DNA from: Peptoniphilaceae bacterium
GTDB lineage: Bacteria; Bacillota; Clostridia; Tissierellales; Peptoniphilaceae
Length of the DNA: 63,520 nt
Direction: 5' to 3'
NCBI GenBank assembly: GCA_902363535.1
Contig: CABJAE010000014.1
Span: 1 to 63,520, forward strand
Under the pieces are notes generated by a model. That model was given only the letters and a program-made list of their open reading frames with translations, did no database searches and was not told the origin of the DNA. The position numbers and the translations under genes are program-made. Shown here piece by piece: positions 1-8,407 of the stretch (its first letter is position 1; each line of letters begins with the position of its first letter).

Positions 1-2
1 CC

Positions 3-629
3 CCGGCCATCGCCAAAACCCTCCTTGAAAAAGACATCCTGCCCGTCTTCCCCTACACCCGGCCCAAACACAAACCGGCCCTCGACGACCCCTACTACAA
101 ACGCGACTTCGTCTACGACGCCTACTACGACTGTTACCTCTGCCCGGAAGAAAACATCCTCCCCTACAGCACCACGACACGTGAAGGCTACCGCGAATAC
201 AAAAGCAATCCAAAAATCTGCAAAAACTGTCCTACCCTTCACCGTTGCACTGCCAGTAAAAACCATCAAAAAATCGTCACTCGCCACCTCTGGCAAGACG
301 CCCTGGACATCGCGGAAGACTACCGCTACACCACCCAAGGAAAAGCAGAATACAAACAACGAAAAGAAACCATCGAACGGCAATTCGGCAGCGCGAAAGA
401 ATACCATGGCCTACGTTACACCAACCAGCGTGGACGAAAGAAAATGGACCTGAAAGCGGTGCTGACCTTTGCATGCATGAACATGAAAAAACTGGCACTA
501 ATGATGGATCGAAAAGAGCGGGACGGAGGAGGCGACGGCCCTTCTTTTACTGATTTATGGAGAAAATGGATTGACAACATAAAAAAGAGACAAACCCCGA
601 GATTTATTCGGAGTTTGTCTGCAGTCTGA
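3..629 (+). CDS. IS1182-family transposase, C-terminal part (5' end outside window)
   Basis: The reading frame is open from the window edge and encodes about 208 residues. It contains a zinc-ribbon-like stretch with spaced cysteines (CYLCPEE, then CKNCP and RC) and the DDE-transposase C-terminal signature ERQFGSAKEYHGLRYT followed by RGR. That arrangement is typical of IS1182/IS1380-like transposases, where the glutamate of ERxFG is a catalytic acid. The protein catalyses cut-and-paste transposition of its own element. The N-terminal half, with the first catalytic aspartates, lies upstream, so it cannot be told whether the gene is intact. A stem-loop overlaps its last codons and a terminator follows the stop. 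Family assignment is from motif recognition only. Confidence 0.85.
   Translation, partial: PAIAKTLLEKDILPVFPYTRPKHKPALDDPYYKRDFVYDAYYDCYLCPEENILPYSTTTREGYREYKSNPKICKNCPTLHRCTASKNHQKIVTRHLWQDALDIAEDYRYTTQGKAEYKQRKETIERQFGSAKEYHGLRYTNQRGRKKMDLKAVLTFACMNMKKLALMMDRKERDGGGDGPSFTDLWRKWIDNIKKRQTPRFIRSLSAV
588..620. repeat. Stem-loop over the 3' end of the transposase gene
   Basis: AGACAAAC (588-595) pairs with GTTTGTCT (613-620), and CCGA (597-600) with TCGG (608-611), with one mismatch between the two helices. It lies in the last codons of the transposase. It may belong to the IS terminus or protect the transcript end; the function is not known. Confidence 0.5.
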
Positions 630-630
630 A

Positions 631-652
631 ACGAGCTTCGGCTCGTTTTTTT
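631..652 (+). terminator. Rho-independent terminator after the transposase
   Basis: ACGAGC, loop TTCG, GCTCGT, followed directly by a T run. It starts just after the transposase stop codon and insulates the next gene from read-through. Confidence 0.85.
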
Positions 653-800
653 CGTGGAACAAAACAATCGCCCGGAAGGCGGGAGGCGATAAATTTGACA
701 AGAAGAGGGGAGGATGAATGCAAATGTCTTCGGGCTATGATATAATTGTAACCATAAAAACGTTTCCGCAAGGAAATCGCACGATAGGAGGAATAATTGA

Positions 801-2858
801 ATGAAAGAATATAACACGAGGGAAGTCCGTAACTTGGCCCTGGTCGGGCACAGCGGATCGGGCAAGACCAACTTAACAGAAGCGCTCCTGTACCAATCCG
901 GTGCCACGAAACAAATCGGCCACGTGGATCAAAAAAATACCCTTTCGGACTTCTCTAAAGAAGAAAAAGAACGGGGAACATCCATCGGCACGAGCATTAT
1001 TCCTATCGAATGGCGAAAGATGAAATTAAATATAATCGACACGCCCGGTTACATGGACTTCATTAGCGAAGCCATGGGCGCCTTAAGAGCGGCCGAAGCG
1101 GCGCTGATGATTATCGACGCCACCGCCGGCGTACAAGTCGGCTCGGAAAGAATGTGGAAATACACGGAAGAAATCGGCTTGCCGCGAATTATTTTCGTGA
1201 ACAAGATCGACGGAGAAAACGTTAATTTCCGCGCCTTAATGGAACAAATCGAAAGCCTCTTCGGTAAGAAAGTTATTCCCTTCTCCGTCCCCATCGGCGA
1301 AGGCGAAGATTTTGTCGGCGTAACCGACGTTATTTTCCAAAAAGGCTTTGAATACAAAAACGCCGCTCCGGAAGAAGTGGAATTAAATCACGATCAAGTG
1401 AAAGCCACGGAGCGTATGTACGAAGAAATCGCCGAAGTCGTCGCCGAAAGCGACGAAGTCCTTATGGACAAATACTTCAGCGGCGAAAAATTTACCCGCG
1501 ACGAATTGCTCCGCGGTGTCACCGCCGCGCTCATTAACGGCGACGCCGTGCCCCTCTTGGTCGGCAGTGCGGAAAAAGGCATCGGCATCGACATTCTCTT
1601 AAATACCATCGTCAACTACATGCCCTCACCCGACGACGAACGGGCCCACACCGGCTTCCGCTACGAATCCGGCGAAGAACACACCATTTCCGACGACGAA
1701 GCCTTCTCTGCCGTCGTATTTAAAACCATTACCGACCCCTATGTCGGAAAAATTTCCATTTACAAAGTGTTGAGCGGCACCATGACCAAGGACACGGCCC
1801 TCTTCAACAGCTCCCAAGATGCGGACGAAAAGAACACCGGTCCCTTTATTATTCGAGGCAAGGAACAAATCCCCGTGGACGTCATCCATGCCGGGGACAT
1901 CGGCGCCATTTCGAAACTGAGCGTCACCAAAACCGGCGACACCCTTTGCGACAAGGCCCACAATGTGGTTTACAAGCGCGTAAAAATGCCGCAACCGGTT
2001 TACTTCTATGCCATTGAAGCGGCATCGAAAAACGACGAAGAAAAGCTCACCACGTCCCTTCGCAAACTTCAAGACGAAGACCCGGGCATCGTGATCAATC
2101 GCAACGCCGAAACGAAGCAAATGACCATCGGCGGCCAAGGGAATGTCCACCTGGACGTTATCTTAGATAAATTGAAGAACACCTTCGGCGTCGAAGTGAA
2201 GAAAGTGCCCTTTATCGTGCCTTACAGAGAAACAATTCGCGGCACGGCCTCGGTTCAAGGGAAACACAAGAAACAATCCGGCGGCGCAGGCCAATACGGC
2301 GACGTATGGATTCGCTTCGAACCCTCCGACGAAGATTTCGTCTTCGACGAAGAAGTCTTCGGCGGCAGCGTGCCGAGAAACTACTTCCCCGCCGTTGAAA
2401 AAGGCTTGGAAGAATCCATGGAAAAAGGCGTCCTCGCCGGCTTCCCCGTCACCGGCGTCAAGGCCGTGCTCTACGACGGCAGCTACCACGACGTGGACTC
2501 CAACGAAGTCAGCTTTAAGATGGCGGCATCCATCGCCTTTAAGAAGGGGATTGCCGAAGCGAAACCCGTGCTCTTAGAGCCCATTATGGCCGTTGAAGTG
2601 GCCGTGCCCGACGAATACATGGGCGATGTTATGGGCGACATGAATAAGCGCCGTGGAAGAATCCTCGGGATGGACCAACAACCCGGCGGCGGTCAATTGA
2701 TTATGGCCGAAGCACCGCAAGCGGAAATGTACGAATACGCCATCGATCTTCGGGCCATGACCCAAGGTCGCGGTTCCTTCACCATGGAATTCGTTCGCTA
2801 CGAAGACGTGCCCGCACAACTGGCGGAAGAAATCATCGAAAAGGCAAACAAAGAATAA
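801..2858 (+). CDS. Elongation factor G-like GTPase (EF-G paralogue)
   Basis: This 685-residue translational GTPase has the full EF-G layout: G domain, domain II, and domains III-V. The P-loop is GHSGSGKT (about residues 16-23), not the GHIDAGKT form of canonical EF-G. Switch II is DTPG and the guanine motif NKID. The effector region reads KERGTSI where canonical EF-G has RGITI. These changes mark the 'EF-G-like' paralogue found beside the housekeeping fusA in many Firmicutes and Actinobacteria, whose exact role on the ribosome is not settled. The start has a good ribosome site (AGGAGG, about 786-791). It appears monocistronic, between an IS remnant and a hairpin. Confidence 0.88.
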   Translation: MKEYNTREVRNLALVGHSGSGKTNLTEALLYQSGATKQIGHVDQKNTLSDFSKEEKERGTSIGTSIIPIEWRKMKLNIIDTPGYMDFISEAMGALRAAEAALMIIDATAGVQVGSERMWKYTEEIGLPRIIFVNKIDGENVNFRALMEQIESLFGKKVIPFSVPIGEGEDFVGVTDVIFQKGFEYKNAAPEEVELNHDQVKATERMYEEIAEVVAESDEVLMDKYFSGEKFTRDELLRGVTAALINGDAVPLLVGSAEKGIGIDILLNTIVNYMPSPDDERAHTGFRYESGEEHTISDDEAFSAVVFKTITDPYVGKISIYKVLSGTMTKDTALFNSSQDADEKNTGPFIIRGKEQIPVDVIHAGDIGAISKLSVTKTGDTLCDKAHNVVYKRVKMPQPVYFYAIEAASKNDEEKLTTSLRKLQDEDPGIVINRNAETKQMTIGGQGNVHLDVILDKLKNTFGVEVKKVPFIVPYRETIRGTASVQGKHKKQSGGAGQYGDVWIRFEPSDEDFVFDEEVFGGSVPRNYFPAVEKGLEESMEKGVLAGFPVTGVKAVLYDGSYHDVDSNEVSFKMAASIAFKKGIAEAKPVLLEPIMAVEVAVPDEYMGDVMGDMNKRRGRILGMDQQPGGGQLIMAEAPQAEMYEYAIDLRAMTQGRGSFTMEFVRYEDVPAQLAEEIIEKANKE

Positions 2859-2877
2859 AGCAAAAAGGCATCTGAAA

Positions 2878-2926
2878 TGTACTGACCCCCAAAAGTTGGA
2901 CTAAGAAAACCAATCTTTGGGGGTCA
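2878..2926. repeat. IS3-like terminal sequence in a palindromic relic, possibly also a terminator
   Basis: The segment TGACCCCCAAAAGTTGGACT (2883-2902) resembles the terminal inverted repeat of IS3/IS150-group elements. It is followed within 14 bases by the inverted copy TTTGGGGGTCA (2916-2926). The two arms form an 11-bp perfect hairpin downstream of the EF-G-like gene and upstream of the histidine kinase, so it could act as a terminator. A related sequence in the opposite orientation lies at 9409-9428. The IS assignment is from memory of family ends. Confidence 0.55.
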
Positions 2927-3040
2927 CTTTAGTTTGTGGCGTGTTTTTGCGTTGAGCAAGAGCAAATTCTTTGCCGAAAGGCGAGGAATCCACTTTAACT
3001 TTAGATCAATCATCAAACATCGGAAGACGGCTCCAATGAT

Positions 3041-3056
3041 GTTCGGACAAAAGTTA
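3041..3056 (+). promoter_or_regulatory. Predicted response-regulator operator, copy 1
   Basis: GTTCGGACAAAAGTTA is identical to 5295-5310. In both places it ends exactly 24 bases before the -10 hexamer, so it sits directly upstream of the -35 position, where an activator would bind. The adjacent NarL-type regulator is the obvious candidate; this is inference. Confidence 0.65.
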
Positions 3057-3080
3057 GGTGAAATTTCCTTTTCAATTCAG

Positions 3081-3086
3081 TATGAT
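3081..3086 (+). promoter_or_regulatory. -10 element of the histidine kinase operon promoter
   Basis: TATGAT lies 24 bases after the 16-bp operator. No good -35 hexamer exists at the expected place (GTGAAA, 3058-3063), as expected for an activator-dependent promoter. Confidence 0.5.
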
Positions 3087-3120
3087 TAAAATAGAGACGA
3101 ATGGACGTGAGGAGGAAGCC

Positions 3121-4683
3121 GTGAATCGATTTTTGCCGTATAAAAAACCGATCTTGCTTTGGAGCCATAGCCTAACCCAGCTGGCCCTTTATTGGTTTTA
3201 TTTAGTTGCCGTAAAAAAAGGTGGCGGCAGCTTTCATATCGTCGCCTTAATCGGTCTTTTTACGCTCACGAATTTTATCTCTTTCTTTATTCTGTTGGAG
3301 GAGAGAGAAAAAAATTACGTTTATCGGGTTTGTACCACTCTACTTTTGATTCCCCTTTATTTTATCTCGGAAGATTTCATTGTCGCGTATCTGGTCAATG
3401 ACATTCTTCTTCGTTACTTTTTTGTTCTTCAGCTGATTTTTTCCTATATGGACATTGTCTTGGAAGGACACTTTCGTTTCAGACCTTTTCGTCTTATTAC
3501 ACTCCTCGCTTTTTTAGCGATCTTTCTTCTATCGACCTTTTCCTCTCTAAAGGTCAACTTTCTATACATGGGGATCTATTTTATCTTTTGTTTGTTTCCC
3601 CTTCTCTTTTTCCTCGTCAAAAAAAATGAAATTCAGGGGCGGGGCCTTTACAGTTACCGCATTATGGTGTCGACTGCGGTCTTTTTGGTCTTGTATTTAT
3701 GGGGCAGTTTCTATCTTTCTTCTCTATGGAATTATTTTGAGAATTTCGAAGAATTTTACATAATGGCCGTCTTGGCCGCCGTCTTAATCTATTTGTTAAT
3801 AAAAGCGTGCCGTTTATCGATCAAAGCCTTTGTCCCGTTTTTTAAAGAGTGGGCGAAGTTTTGCTTTGTGCTTTTTCTCATTCTTTTTATCGTCAACGGT
3901 TTACCAAGGAATTTTACCGAAATCTTCTTTCTCTCCCTTTACTTGAGCGCGTTTTTCGTCATGGTCTCCAATTACTTCAATTACCGCGACTTGAGCCGGG
4001 AAGAGATAGGTAATCTCTTGAGCAGGGGAAGGGAAAATCTCCTGTTGGATAAGTATGCGCGCCTCTATTCCGAGAAAAACACTCGCTTTCTTCACGACAT
4101 GATTTTGCAGGACATAATTCTCGTGCAGAAGCTGGTTCAAAAGGCTCCGCCTTTTTCAGAGAGGGAGCAAGTTCTGGAAATTCTCTCCAACGACATTAAA
4201 AAAATTCGCCAAGAATTGAATGCCTATGACCCGATCTTAAGTCCTAGAGTAAGCTTAAATAATAATTACTATGGACTTATTAAGGATTTGGAAGACAGGT
4301 ATCAAAACTGCGGCATTTTAATTGACTTCACTTGCTCCGAGGATTTTTTCGTGCCCGGTCCCTACGACCGTTTTCTGTATAAAACCCTTTACGAGTTGGT
4401 GAGCAATCTTTTTAAACACGGAAAGGGCGATTACGTGGAAATTCATTTGGAGGAAAACCAAAAGGAGATTCATCTTTCTATGACAAATTACGGCGATTAC
4501 TTGGAGGAAGGTGCGGGTCGGAGCACCGGCTTGAAATTGTTGGATTTCGAAACCAAACGGCTGGACGGAGTATTTCGGGTAGAAGAGGGCCGAGAAGGGG
4601 AGGAAAAGTACCTGGCCTTTTATGTGAATGTACCGATTAAGAAGGAGCGGATCTATGAAGATTATGTTAATCGAAGATCATAA
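3121..4683 (+). CDS. Multi-spanning membrane sensor histidine kinase (NarL-partner type)
   Basis: About 520 residues. The first 300 are almost entirely hydrophobic, with roughly ten membrane segments and no large extracellular domain, so the signal is probably sensed in or near the membrane. The H-box is FLHDMILQDI, with the phosphorylatable histidine near residue 325, a HisKA_3-like form. The N-box is ELVSNLFKHG (Asn about 429), followed by a short ATPase domain with STGLKLLD as the G-box. The start chosen is GTG 3121 with GGAGGAA just upstream; an upstream in-frame ATG at 3058 would overlap the -10 element and is rejected. It overlaps the response regulator by 29 bp. The ligand is unknown; a peptide is plausible given the ABC transporter downstream. 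Confidence 0.85.
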   Translation: MNRFLPYKKPILLWSHSLTQLALYWFYLVAVKKGGGSFHIVALIGLFTLTNFISFFILLEEREKNYVYRVCTTLLLIPLYFISEDFIVAYLVNDILLRYFFVLQLIFSYMDIVLEGHFRFRPFRLITLLAFLAIFLLSTFSSLKVNFLYMGIYFIFCLFPLLFFLVKKNEIQGRGLYSYRIMVSTAVFLVLYLWGSFYLSSLWNYFENFEEFYIMAVLAAVLIYLLIKACRLSIKAFVPFFKEWAKFCFVLFLILFIVNGLPRNFTEIFFLSLYLSAFFVMVSNYFNYRDLSREEIGNLLSRGRENLLLDKYARLYSEKNTRFLHDMILQDIILVQKLVQKAPPFSEREQVLEILSNDIKKIRQELNAYDPILSPRVSLNNNYYGLIKDLEDRYQNCGILIDFTCSEDFFVPGPYDRFLYKTLYELVSNLFKHGKGDYVEIHLEENQKEIHLSMTNYGDYLEEGAGRSTGLKLLDFETKRLDGVFRVEEGREGEEKYLAFYVNVPIKKERIYEDYVNRRS

Positions 4684-5257
4684 AATGCTGGCCCAATGCC
4701 TGAAGATGGATTTAGAATCCGGCGGGGACATCCGTGTGGATATTCCGGAGAAAATGAAAGACATAAAAGACAAATTACAAGAAGTAACCTACGATCTTTT
4801 GCTTATAGACATTAATCTGGACGGCTTGGCGAAGGGAGAAAACGGTCTGAAGTTAAGCGAAGCGTTGATACGGGATTTCGGTGTGAAAGTGTTGATTTTA
4901 TCGGGCTATAATCTGGATTTTTACCGGGAAAAGGCCATGGATATGGGCTGTATGGGTTTTATTTCGAAAGAAGAGTCGACCCAAAGTCTTTTAGCGAAGA
5001 TACGAGGGGTTTGCTTGGAGAACAAAAGGTATTTTTCTTCTAAGAACCATCTTCAGGAAAAGCTCACGGAAAATGAATTAAAAATTCTCCGGCTCTATGC
5101 CTTGGGAAAATCACGAAAAGAAGTCGCAAAAGAAGCCTATATGTCAACCTCTTCTCTGGCCGTTTTATTAAATCGCATTTACGGCAAGTTGAACGTAAAG
5201 AATTATCAAGAAATGGTACAAAAAGCCAGAGAAATCGGCTATATAGACCCCTTTTAA
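4655..5257 (+). CDS. NarL/LuxR-family response regulator
   Basis: This 200-residue protein has an N-terminal receiver domain with acidic pocket E7-D8, phospho-acceptor D52 (LLIDINLD), the LSG switch serine and the FISKEES lysine. The C-terminal LuxR-type helix-turn-helix is LTENELKILRLYALGKSRKEV and what follows. The start ATG 4655 follows GGAGCGG and lies inside the kinase gene, so the pair is translationally coupled. It presumably binds the repeated 16-bp site before the kinase operon and before the downstream transporter operon, giving autoregulation plus output; this is inference. A strong terminator follows immediately. Confidence 0.88.
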   Translation: MKIMLIEDHKMLAQCLKMDLESGGDIRVDIPEKMKDIKDKLQEVTYDLLLIDINLDGLAKGENGLKLSEALIRDFGVKVLILSGYNLDFYREKAMDMGCMGFISKEESTQSLLAKIRGVCLENKRYFSSKNHLQEKLTENELKILRLYALGKSRKEVAKEAYMSTSSLAVLLNRIYGKLNVKNYQEMVQKAREIGYIDPF

Positions 5258-5287
5258 GAAGAAGCGCCACAAGCCTTCTTCTTTTTT
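5256..5287 (+). terminator. Terminator of the kinase-regulator operon
   Basis: AAGAAGAAG (5256-5264) and CTTCTTCTT (5275-5283) form a perfect 9-bp stem followed by T residues. The stem begins at the response-regulator stop codon and ends just before the second operator copy. Confidence 0.8.
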
Positions 5288-5294
5288 GTGAAAA

Positions 5295-5310
5295 GTTCGG
5301 ACAAAAGTTA
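5295..5310 (+). promoter_or_regulatory. Predicted response-regulator operator, copy 2
   Basis: GTTCGGACAAAAGTTA, identical over 16 bp to 3041-3056 and again exactly 24 bases upstream of the -10. It precedes the membrane-protein/ABC operon. Confidence 0.65.
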
Positions 5311-5334
5311 ACTGTGACCGAGGTGTAAATTGCC

Positions 5335-5340
5335 TATAAT
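5335..5340 (+). promoter_or_regulatory. -10 element of the ABC operon promoter
   Basis: Perfect TATAAT. The -35 position (CTGTGA, 5312-5317) is poor, consistent with dependence on an activator bound at 5295-5310. Confidence 0.6.
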
Positions 5341-5361
5341 CAATAGAAAAGGAGATGGAAG

Positions 5362-6003
5362 ATGATGAACAAGAAAAAAGTGGTTTTAGGAATTTTTGTG
5401 GTTTTAGTCGTACTGGCCTCGGCGTTGTATCTAAAAAAAGAATCCACTTATTCCATGGTGCAGGATCAAAGGAAAAGTGAAGATAGCCAAGGCAAAACAC
5501 AGGACGGTCCCGATGAGAGAAGCCCGCAAGACATTGCTGCGGACAAAAAGATTGCCAAGCAACGGGCGAAGAACAGAAAGGACTGGATCGAAAAAGGTAT
5601 GTCCGGTTCGGTGACCAGAGGCGGCGATGTCGTTCTCGGGCCGACCGGGGAGGACAGAAGTCTCGATCTATTTATCGAATTGGATCAAGCGGTGTCAAAT
5701 TACATTAAATCAAAACCGGACATCTATCCTGCAAGGGAAGAGGGACACGAGAATGATCACGACGCTGAGTTTGTCTTTGCGCCGACGGTGGATTACCGAA
5801 TTGATGAGATGATTGGTACTATCCCTGCGGAAGCGCGAAAAGGACCGATTCAAGGTCTTAAGAATGACGAACTCTTTGTCTATGAAGCCAGGCGGCTGGA
5901 CGGGTCCTATGACGAACTTCTCCTAGCCAAGCCTCATGGCGAGAAGGAATGGAAGGTGGTCTTTACCGGTTCTTACTACGACTTGAAAAAGGCGGTTCAA
6001 TAA
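5362..6003 (+). CDS. Membrane-anchored acidic extracytoplasmic protein, unknown function
   Basis: The 213-residue product starts with lysines and one hydrophobic segment (VVLGIFVVLVVLASALYL, about residues 8-25), with no lipobox cysteine, so it is probably anchored by an uncleaved N-terminal helix with the rest outside. The exterior part is rich in charged residues: a polar linker to about residue 75, then a compact region ending in EWKVVFTGSYYDLKKAV. I do not recognise the family. It is the first gene of the operon with two permeases and an ATPase, downstream of the two-component genes, so an accessory or ligand-binding role is possible. ATG 5362 and ATG 5365 are equivalent start choices after AAGGAGA. 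Confidence 0.7.
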   Translation: MMNKKKVVLGIFVVLVVLASALYLKKESTYSMVQDQRKSEDSQGKTQDGPDERSPQDIAADKKIAKQRAKNRKDWIEKGMSGSVTRGGDVVLGPTGEDRSLDLFIELDQAVSNYIKSKPDIYPAREEGHENDHDAEFVFAPTVDYRIDEMIGTIPAEARKGPIQGLKNDELFVYEARRLDGSYDELLLAKPHGEKEWKVVFTGSYYDLKKAVQ

Positions 6004-6077
6004 GGGCAAAAAACGAAAAAATTCTTTTGAAGAGCAGAAATAGGACGGCCGGTGTTAGTAAAAAGGGGGAGAAGTCG

Positions 6078-7301
6078 ATGTTTGCTGTCGTAAAACTGGA
6101 ATTTAAAAAAATAGCGACCAAGAACAATGCCCTGATTGCGTGCCTGTTTTTGTTGATTTGTGTGGCCAAGATTCTTCCCTATAGCCAATCCCTGGACATG
6201 GTCTTAGAGGGAGGAAAATTTGGCTCCGGCCTTTCCTATTGGAAATTGATGAAAGAAGAAGGGATTAAATACGACGGCCTTTTAACCGAAGAGCAAATGA
6301 AAAAGGTCCAGACCCTTTACAACCAAAGCAAAGAAAAAGACTATGTGGAAGGCGCACGAACGGAAGAAAAAGAGTTGGGCTTGAAGCTGATTTATCCCTT
6401 CCAGTGGCTCGCGCAAAGTTTGAATTTTCCGAAAGATATTGAAATCCAAGACTTTTCAATTCATATGAGCGACCAAGGGATTGAAAATTTTTACCAAGAT
6501 CGCTTAAAGGCAATCGGTTCATGGGCGCGCACCTCGTATCGGTCCTACGACCGGTCGGAGGTTGAAAGCATTCTTCGCCAAGCCGGAGAAGTGAAAACGC
6601 CTCTTTACTACGCTTACAACGAAGGCTGGCGCTACATGGGCGACGCCCTGCACATGACTTTTTATATTTTTTTAATCTACTTGGCCCTCGCCCTGTCTTC
6701 CTTAACGTCGGCCGACGAAGCGCAGGGATTTACTGAAATGGATGTGCACGCGAAGAATGGGCGCCTTTCCCTCTACTTAGCCAAGGTAAGGTCGGCAGAA
6801 TTATTTGCAGGACTCGCGTACCTCGCTTATTTGTTTTTTTTGCTTCTCTACCACGGAATGATTTATTCCCTTCACGGAGCCGATGCCTCCATCGAATTTT
6901 ATGCCGGACCGGCGATTTTCAACCTCACTACTTGGCAAGGGTATTTTCTGGAAGCCTTATCCGGTTTTGCCGCCGTTCTCGTGGTGGTCAATATCATTCT
7001 CTTATTCTCCCTGGTCTTTCGCAAGTCGAAAGTCTCCCTGCTCGTCTTGGTGCTCGCCTTTGTTTGGCTTGAGAAGTGGGCGGATTCGCCGCAGTCTTGG
7101 GCGAATACTCTGGCCTACTTTACGCCGCAAAACTTTGTGCGAGGTAATTTCTCCGCGTCCAAGCTTCTTGTCCTTCAAAACCACGTCTATCCCTTTACGG
7201 CGATGGCCTGCTTTCTGTCTTTGATTTACGTTGCGAGTAGCCGAATTTTGGCCATGCCGATAATGAACCGCTATTACTTAAAAGGAGGAGAGGGCAAATG
7301 A
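6078..7301 (+). CDS. ABC-2-like transporter permease A
   Basis: About 407 residues. One N-terminal membrane segment (about 15-35) is followed by an external domain of roughly 170 residues and then five or six membrane helices, as in ABC-2 permeases of lantibiotic-immunity and peptide-export systems. The chosen start ATG 6078 follows GGGGGAGAA; the longer frame from 5949 would overlap the previous gene. It overlaps the next gene by 4 bp (ATGA) and shares its architecture, so the two probably form a heterodimer with the ATPase at 8408. The substrate cannot be read from sequence. Confidence 0.75.
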   Translation: MFAVVKLEFKKIATKNNALIACLFLLICVAKILPYSQSLDMVLEGGKFGSGLSYWKLMKEEGIKYDGLLTEEQMKKVQTLYNQSKEKDYVEGARTEEKELGLKLIYPFQWLAQSLNFPKDIEIQDFSIHMSDQGIENFYQDRLKAIGSWARTSYRSYDRSEVESILRQAGEVKTPLYYAYNEGWRYMGDALHMTFYIFLIYLALALSSLTSADEAQGFTEMDVHAKNGRLSLYLAKVRSAELFAGLAYLAYLFFLLLYHGMIYSLHGADASIEFYAGPAIFNLTTWQGYFLEALSGFAAVLVVVNIILLFSLVFRKSKVSLLVLVLAFVWLEKWADSPQSWANTLAYFTPQNFVRGNFSASKLLVLQNHVYPFTAMACFLSLIYVASSRILAMPIMNRYYLKGGEGK

Positions 7302-8389
7302 AGTTTTTACTGGAAGTCAATAGAAAAAGAATGCTTCCCTTTCCCTACCTTCCGGCCCTCTGTCTGTTTTTGTTGCTTTCGTCGATCTGCCTTATCAAGG
7401 CGGAACAGATGAGGTATCTTCAAGAGAGCTTGCACGTGGAAATTTCTGACGGTACGGAATACCGCTACCTGATGGCGGAGAACTGGTACAACGATAAAAA
7501 AGTGGAGAATTTAATCGCAAAGTACGACTTGCCTCAAGAAAACTTGGTCAAAGAGAACATTTCCATTAATGAGTTTTTGCCGGTGGAGAGTATAAATGAC
7601 GCTCTGCTTCAAGGAGACAAGCAGCCGTCACAAGGCTTTTTCGAGTATCGAATGAATCTGATAAAAAAGGCAGGCCAAGCTCAAGGAGCGAAGCCAATGG
7701 ATCGGCTACTTATCGGTTATTGTGAAGGTTGGAAAGTTCTCCTCCGTAACTTCGATAAGATTTTTTACGCCGTCGCCTTGGCCTTGCTTTTTCTCCTCGT
7801 TCCCGTAATGAAAGAAGACGAGCGGTTCAAAACGAAGGACATGGTGGAAGCCACCCTTTACGGGAAGAAAAAACTCTTTCAGGCTCGGCTGATCAACGGT
7901 TTGGAAATTGGCGTCTTCACCTATGTGGGCGGCGTGGCTCTGTTTTCTCTTTTGGTTTTGTTTATTTACGGAAGCGACGGCCGAGACCTTTTCATTCAAA
8001 ATTCAAGGGAATTTTTCCTCTTTCCTATTCAGGTAACCTATCTTCAGTACTTTAGCTATAAATTTTTAAACGGCCTCGCACTGACCATTTGTCTAGTCTT
8101 TCTTTTTCTTTTTTTAGGCGATCGAATCAAAGACGTCAAGGTCTCCTTTTCCCTTGTTCTGGCCTATGTGTCCATTCATTTCTTGCTTCAATCCCTGTGG
8201 ACGTCTCCCGCTACCGGGAAATTCCTTTTCCTCTCTCCATTGGCTTTAATAAATATTGAAGGTCTTTGCGCTCGCGTATCTTCTCCGGGGCTTGAAGGTT
8301 GTTATTTGCTTTCACTGATCATCCCCATGGTTTACGGGGCGCTCTTATGGATCGGGTTGTGGCTGGGGAAAAGGAAGTCGTTTGGTTAA
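7298..8389 (+). CDS. ABC-2-like transporter permease B
   Basis: This 363-residue protein is laid out like its upstream neighbour: one N-terminal helix (LPALCLFLLLSSICLI), an external region of about 130 residues, then about five helices. The two proteins look like diverged paralogues that pair in one transporter. It is translated from an ATG overlapping the preceding stop. I know of no substrate signature. Candidate roles are export of, or resistance to, a membrane-active peptide sensed by the upstream kinase. Confidence 0.73.
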   Translation: MKFLLEVNRKRMLPFPYLPALCLFLLLSSICLIKAEQMRYLQESLHVEISDGTEYRYLMAENWYNDKKVENLIAKYDLPQENLVKENISINEFLPVESINDALLQGDKQPSQGFFEYRMNLIKKAGQAQGAKPMDRLLIGYCEGWKVLLRNFDKIFYAVALALLFLLVPVMKEDERFKTKDMVEATLYGKKKLFQARLINGLEIGVFTYVGGVALFSLLVLFIYGSDGRDLFIQNSREFFLFPIQVTYLQYFSYKFLNGLALTICLVFLFLFLGDRIKDVKVSFSLVLAYVSIHFLLQSLWTSPATGKFLFLSPLALINIEGLCARVSSPGLEGCYLLSLIIPMVYGALLWIGLWLGKRKSFG

Positions 8390-8407
8390 GCATAAGGAGC
8401 GCTGATT

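Noticed and set aside
695..746. TTGACA (695-700) and TATAAT (741-746) as a promoter of the EF-G-like gene
   Set aside because: The spacing is 40 bases, far too long. TATAAT may still be a -10, but no -35 fits.
3058..3120. Upstream ATG as the kinase start
   Set aside because: It would begin before the -10 element, and GTG 3121 has an ideal GGAGG site.
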